Under the pieces are notes generated by a model. That model was not told the DNA's origin. It searched no databases and worked only from the letters and a program-made list of their open reading frames with translations. Shown piece after piece: positions 61,158 through 64,000 of a stretch of 64,000 nt of DNA. Position 1 is the first letter of the stretch. Every line of letters starts with the position of its first letter. The translations under genes and the position numbers were made by a program. The stretch is from G020354785 sp964461435. Lineage in GTDB: Bacteria > Bacteroidota > Bacteroidia > Bacteroidales > UBA10428. The stretch is taken from NCBI GenBank assembly GCA_964461435.1, contig CAYWUI010000015.1:1-64000 (forward strand). Direction: 5' to 3'.

Positions 61158-63566
61158 ATGAAAAATATCATATCCATATTAGCTATTAACTTATTTCTGT
61201 TTCTTAGCATAACTGCAATATCACAAGTAAAAACAAATGCTATTTTATCTGGAAATGTAAAATCAGGCGGAAAACATATTCCTTTTGTAAATATTATTAT
61301 AAAAGGTACGAATATAGGAACCATAACAGATGCAACCGGGCATTATAAACTGGCAAATCTGCCAACAGGAAAAGTTACTGTAATTGCACAGGCACTAGGT
61401 TATAAAACCAGGGAGGAAGAAGTTGAAATGAAAACGGGGCAGGTAACAGAGCTGTTTTTTGAATTGGAAGTAGATGTTCTGCAACTGGAACAAGTAGTTG
61501 TTACAGGAACAATGACAAAACACCATATAAAAGATGTGCCGGTTAGAACAGAAGTAATTACTTCAAAGGAAATTGAAACAAAAAATGCATATAATCTCTT
61601 CCAGGCTTTGGAAGGCACGCCAGGTATAAGGGTAGAACAACAATGCCAGTTTTGTAATTTTACAATGATCAGGATGCAGGGATTAGGAGCTGAACATACA
61701 CAGGTCTTAATAAATGGACAGCCTTTGTATTCAAGTTTGGCTGCGGTTTATGGATTACAGCAAATAGGCACAATAGATATCGACAGGATAGAAGTAGTTA
61801 AAGGAGCCGGCTCGGCTCTTTATGGAAGCAGTGCTGTTGCAGGAGCAATAAATATTATTACCAAAGAGCCCTCATTTGAACCATCGATAAAAGCAAGCTT
61901 ACAATTCGGAAAGTATAATACAAACAAATATGATATTTCATCTTCAATCAGAAATGAAAATGGAAATACAGGACTGAGTGTTTTTGCTCAAAAGCTAACG
62001 GGCAATGTAATTGATGAAACTTCTGACGGGATGACCCCGGATGATGTTAAAAAGAAAGACGGTATTTCCGACAGGGTAGCTACTAATTTGAATAATGCCG
62101 GATTTTGCTTATATATGAGGGATATATTTCTAAATAATGATAAATTAATTATCAGGGGAAGATATTTATATGAAAAAAGACAGGGCGGCATTTTAGAGGA
62201 TGATTATTATAAGAATCCTTTTACAGATGGTACCGAATGCATTACTACCGAAAGGTATGAATCGGAACTTTCATACAATAAAAATTTTAAAAATAATTCT
62301 GATCTTAACCTCTCCCTGGCTTATGTAAATCATAAACGCGATGCCACAAATGATTCATACCTTGTAGATTATATGGAAATACATAATGATAGTTTGCCTG
62401 ATTTGAGAAATATGAGGCCCTATCTTGCGGGTGAAAACTCTTTAACTGTTACATTAACTTATGGAATAGGTATAAAAAATCATCATTTACTTGTTGGTGC
62501 ACAGAGCTATTATAATAAACTTGAGGAATCAGGTATGTATGTTGTTGTAAATGCCGGGTCTGATTATTCAGGTGAATCTTACAGATCGGTTAGTAATAAA
62601 GCGGCATCGGAATTTGGAACTTTTCTCCAGGATGAATGGTTAATAACCAAAAAATTTATACTTGTTCCGGGTGCCAGATTGGATATCCATAATTCAGAGG
62701 AAGAATATAAGGCAGACAGACAGGTTTTTGAGACTACCTTGTTCCCTAAAACAAAATTCGATGAAACGAGCATAAATCCTAGAATTGCTGCAAAATATGA
62801 ACTTTCGGAAAAAATTACTTTACGTATAAATACGGGAACTGGCTTCCGTGCACCATATGGTTTCTCAGAAGATTTACATTTATGCAGTGGTTCTCCCCGT
62901 ATATGGAAATCATCCGGTTTGAAACCGGAAACGTCGATAAGCTATAATTTTTCTGCTGATTATTATGGTAAGAAGATTAGAATTAGTACTAATATTTTTC
63001 GAACAGACTTAAAAGACAATATTGCTTTTGTTAATGCAGAAGAAAATATAAGTGCCATGGGTTATGACTATCAGTGGGAAAATATTGATGATGCATTTGT
63101 GCAAGGGATAGAGTTATCATTTATGGCTGAACTGATCAATGATCTGGAATCAGGTGTTGATTTTACTTACAATCAGGGTAAATATGACAATGTGCGTGAA
63201 GACTGGAAAGAAACACCCTATGCAGAAAATAGCAGGTATATTTCACGTTTCCCTATGACAACAGCAAGTATAAAAATAGAGTATAGTCCGAAAAACTGGA
63301 GTTTCGTATTAGCAGGAAATTACCAGGGCAAAATGTATATCGATTATTTTGGAGATGTAACCCGCAAGATAAAGGAAACATCTCCTTTTATGCTTTTTAA
63401 TTTAAGGGTTTCGAAAAAACTTAACATATTTAAATTATATGCAGGAGCAGATAACATTTTCAATCATATTCAGGATGAGAAGCATACTGACGATGCAGCA
63501 TTTATGTATGCCCCGGTTTATGGTACCATGTATTATGGAGGAATTGCAGTTGATTTAACAAAATGA
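61158..63566 (+). CDS. TonB-dependent receptor with CarboxypepD_reg-like N-terminus and CxxC plug
   Basis: An 802-residue outer-membrane receptor. Signal peptide 1-22 (ends TAISQ). The N-terminal domain (about 28-105) is of the carboxypeptidase-regulatory type (ILSGNVKSGGKHIPFVNIIIKG). The plug at about 115-230 includes QALEGTPGIRVEQQCQFCNF with Cys163 and Cys166, then IRMQGLGAEHTQVLINGQP and RIEVVKGAGSALYGSSAVAGAINIITK. The rest is the 22-stranded barrel, with the C-terminal YYGGIAVDLTK strand. The CxxC next to NFTMIRMQGL resembles receptors linked to metal or metallophore uptake. Neighbours: His-rich membrane protein upstream, a second receptor 126 bp downstream. Confidence 0.9.
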   Translation: MKNIISILAINLFLFLSITAISQVKTNAILSGNVKSGGKHIPFVNIIIKGTNIGTITDATGHYKLANLPTGKVTVIAQALGYKTREEEVEMKTGQVTELFFELEVDVLQLEQVVVTGTMTKHHIKDVPVRTEVITSKEIETKNAYNLFQALEGTPGIRVEQQCQFCNFTMIRMQGLGAEHTQVLINGQPLYSSLAAVYGLQQIGTIDIDRIEVVKGAGSALYGSSAVAGAINIITKEPSFEPSIKASLQFGKYNTNKYDISSSIRNENGNTGLSVFAQKLTGNVIDETSDGMTPDDVKKKDGISDRVATNLNNAGFCLYMRDIFLNNDKLIIRGRYLYEKRQGGILEDDYYKNPFTDGTECITTERYESELSYNKNFKNNSDLNLSLAYVNHKRDATNDSYLVDYMEIHNDSLPDLRNMRPYLAGENSLTVTLTYGIGIKNHHLLVGAQSYYNKLEESGMYVVVNAGSDYSGESYRSVSNKAASEFGTFLQDEWLITKKFILVPGARLDIHNSEEEYKADRQVFETTLFPKTKFDETSINPRIAAKYELSEKITLRINTGTGFRAPYGFSEDLHLCSGSPRIWKSSGLKPETSISYNFSADYYGKKIRISTNIFRTDLKDNIAFVNAEENISAMGYDYQWENIDDAFVQGIELSFMAELINDLESGVDFTYNQGKYDNVREDWKETPYAENSRYISRFPMTTASIKIEYSPKNWSFVLAGNYQGKMYIDYFGDVTRKIKETSPFMLFNLRVSKKLNIFKLYAGADNIFNHIQDEKHTDDAAFMYAPVYGTMYYGGIAVDLTK

Positions 63567-63692
63567 AGACTGAAAATCTCCAATTCGGCATTCTATAATC
63601 AGCTAAAAAATTATTACTCCACCAATCAATTAATAAGTATAAAATAACGATTACAGATAAGTAAATACTGTAACAATAAAACATCTAAAATC

Positions 63693-64000
63693 ATGAAGAA
63701 ACTCTCTAATATAGTCATCTTATTCTTAATAAGCTATTCAATTTTTGCACAGAATCATTTAACAGGTGTTATTACCGATAAAGTTACCGGCATGCCGTTA
63801 ACGGGTGCAGAAATTTACCTGTTGGACCAGAATACAGGCACAATTTCAAATGATAAAGGTGAATATAAACTCAATAACCTGCCTAATGGCGAATTAAAAG
63901 TTCAATATTCTTATTTAAGTTATAAAACAGTAGTGAAGACTATTTTTATGAAAAATAATGATCAAAACATAAATATATCGCTTGAGCCAACCGTTATTCA
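63693..64000 (+). CDS. N-terminus of a second TonB-dependent receptor or similar outer-membrane protein (partial)
   Basis: A frame of 102 complete codons runs off the right edge. It starts MKKLSNIVILFLISYSIFAQ (signal peptide) and continues as a CarboxypepD_reg-like domain: LTGVITDKVTGMPLTGAEIYL, then ISNDKGEYKLNNLPNGELKVQYSYLSYKT. This is the usual opening of Bacteroidetes TonB-dependent receptors. The plug and barrel lie outside the window, so a different protein with the same N-terminal domain is possible. Confidence 0.75.
   Translation, partial: MKKLSNIVILFLISYSIFAQNHLTGVITDKVTGMPLTGAEIYLLDQNTGTISNDKGEYKLNNLPNGELKVQYSYLSYKTVVKTIFMKNNDQNINISLEPTVI

Noticed and set aside
1..64000. Prophage, transposon, integron or defence-island content
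   Set aside because: No integrase, transposase, phage structural, restriction or CRISPR-Cas gene was recognised among the frames, and no rRNA or tRNA gene was seen by eye.

Overview
The window reads as chromosomal DNA of an AT-rich member of the Bacteroidetes (Bacteroidota), probably an anaerobic or facultative, Bacteroidales/Marinilabiliales-like organism. The markers are GldD and GldE, three proteins with type IX secretion (T9SS) C-terminal sorting domains, TonB-dependent receptors with carboxypeptidase-regulatory N-termini, a SprB-repeat/FISUMP lipoprotein, an ECF sigma/anti-sigma pair, few Shine-Dalgarno sequences and TAnnTTTG-type -7 elements. No rRNA, tRNA, CRISPR array, transposase or phage gene was seen. 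The taxonomic placement is inference from gene content. REGION 1 (1-27824, all on +) is one exopolysaccharide locus in three parts. Part one (1-12851) makes and modifies sugars: a glycosyltransferase, a YdjC-type deacetylase, a fused alcohol dehydrogenase-Gfo/Idh enzyme, an AAC(3)-type acetyltransferase, a NodB-like deacetylase, an alpha/alpha-toroid protein, a DUF354 GT-B protein, a second Gfo/Idh enzyme, an aldo/keto-like TIM barrel, then WecC and WecB, which yield UDP-ManNAcA. Part two (13223-22604) holds three paralogous secreted proteins with a polysaccharide-lyase-14-like domain (two large T9SS cargo proteins and one lipoprotein) and a methyltransferase. Two of the paralogs share a 697-bp block that is almost identical, which points to recent gene conversion. 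Part three (22806-27824) is the membrane machinery: initiating sugar-phosphate transferase, Wza-like export protein and Wzc-like tyrosine kinase. Wzx and Wzy are not visible and may lie upstream. REGION 2 (27833-36029) is conserved core: a GGGP-synthase-like prenyltransferase, a phosphopantetheinyl transferase, gldD, gldE and ssb on the minus strand; diverging from them an HU-family protein, a 30-residue COX24/AURKAIP1-type basic protein, RNase E/G and DsbD on the plus strand. REGION 3 (36139-49399) is envelope and signalling: an ECF sigma/anti-sigma operon with two secreted beta-solenoid-like proteins and two small outer-membrane barrel candidates, a secreted unknown protein, a 1.1-kaa TPR-SpoIIE phosphatase, a T9SS-sorted amidase and an exported WD40-caspase protein. 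REGION 4 (49413-56367) is the most unusual part: a broken radical SAM gene followed by DUF134 regulator, two DUF5320-like Gly-rich proteins, Mrp ATPase, NifX/orange-protein-like protein, DUF89, TrmO-like, two MinD ATPases with inserted ferredoxin domains and a second NifX-like protein. It resembles the anaerobe-specific orange-protein (ORP) Mo-Cu gene cluster of Desulfovibrio, but with a DUF134 regulator and a double palindromic operator in place of sigma-54 control. REGION 5 (56393-64000) is accessory: small lipoproteins, a beta-barrel, a SprB-FISUMP lipoprotein, a fragment of a subclass B1 metallo-beta-lactamase, an ICMT-like methyltransferase, a ferritin-like protein, a His-rich membrane protein, a TonB-dependent receptor with a CxxC in its plug, and the start of a second receptor cut by the window edge.
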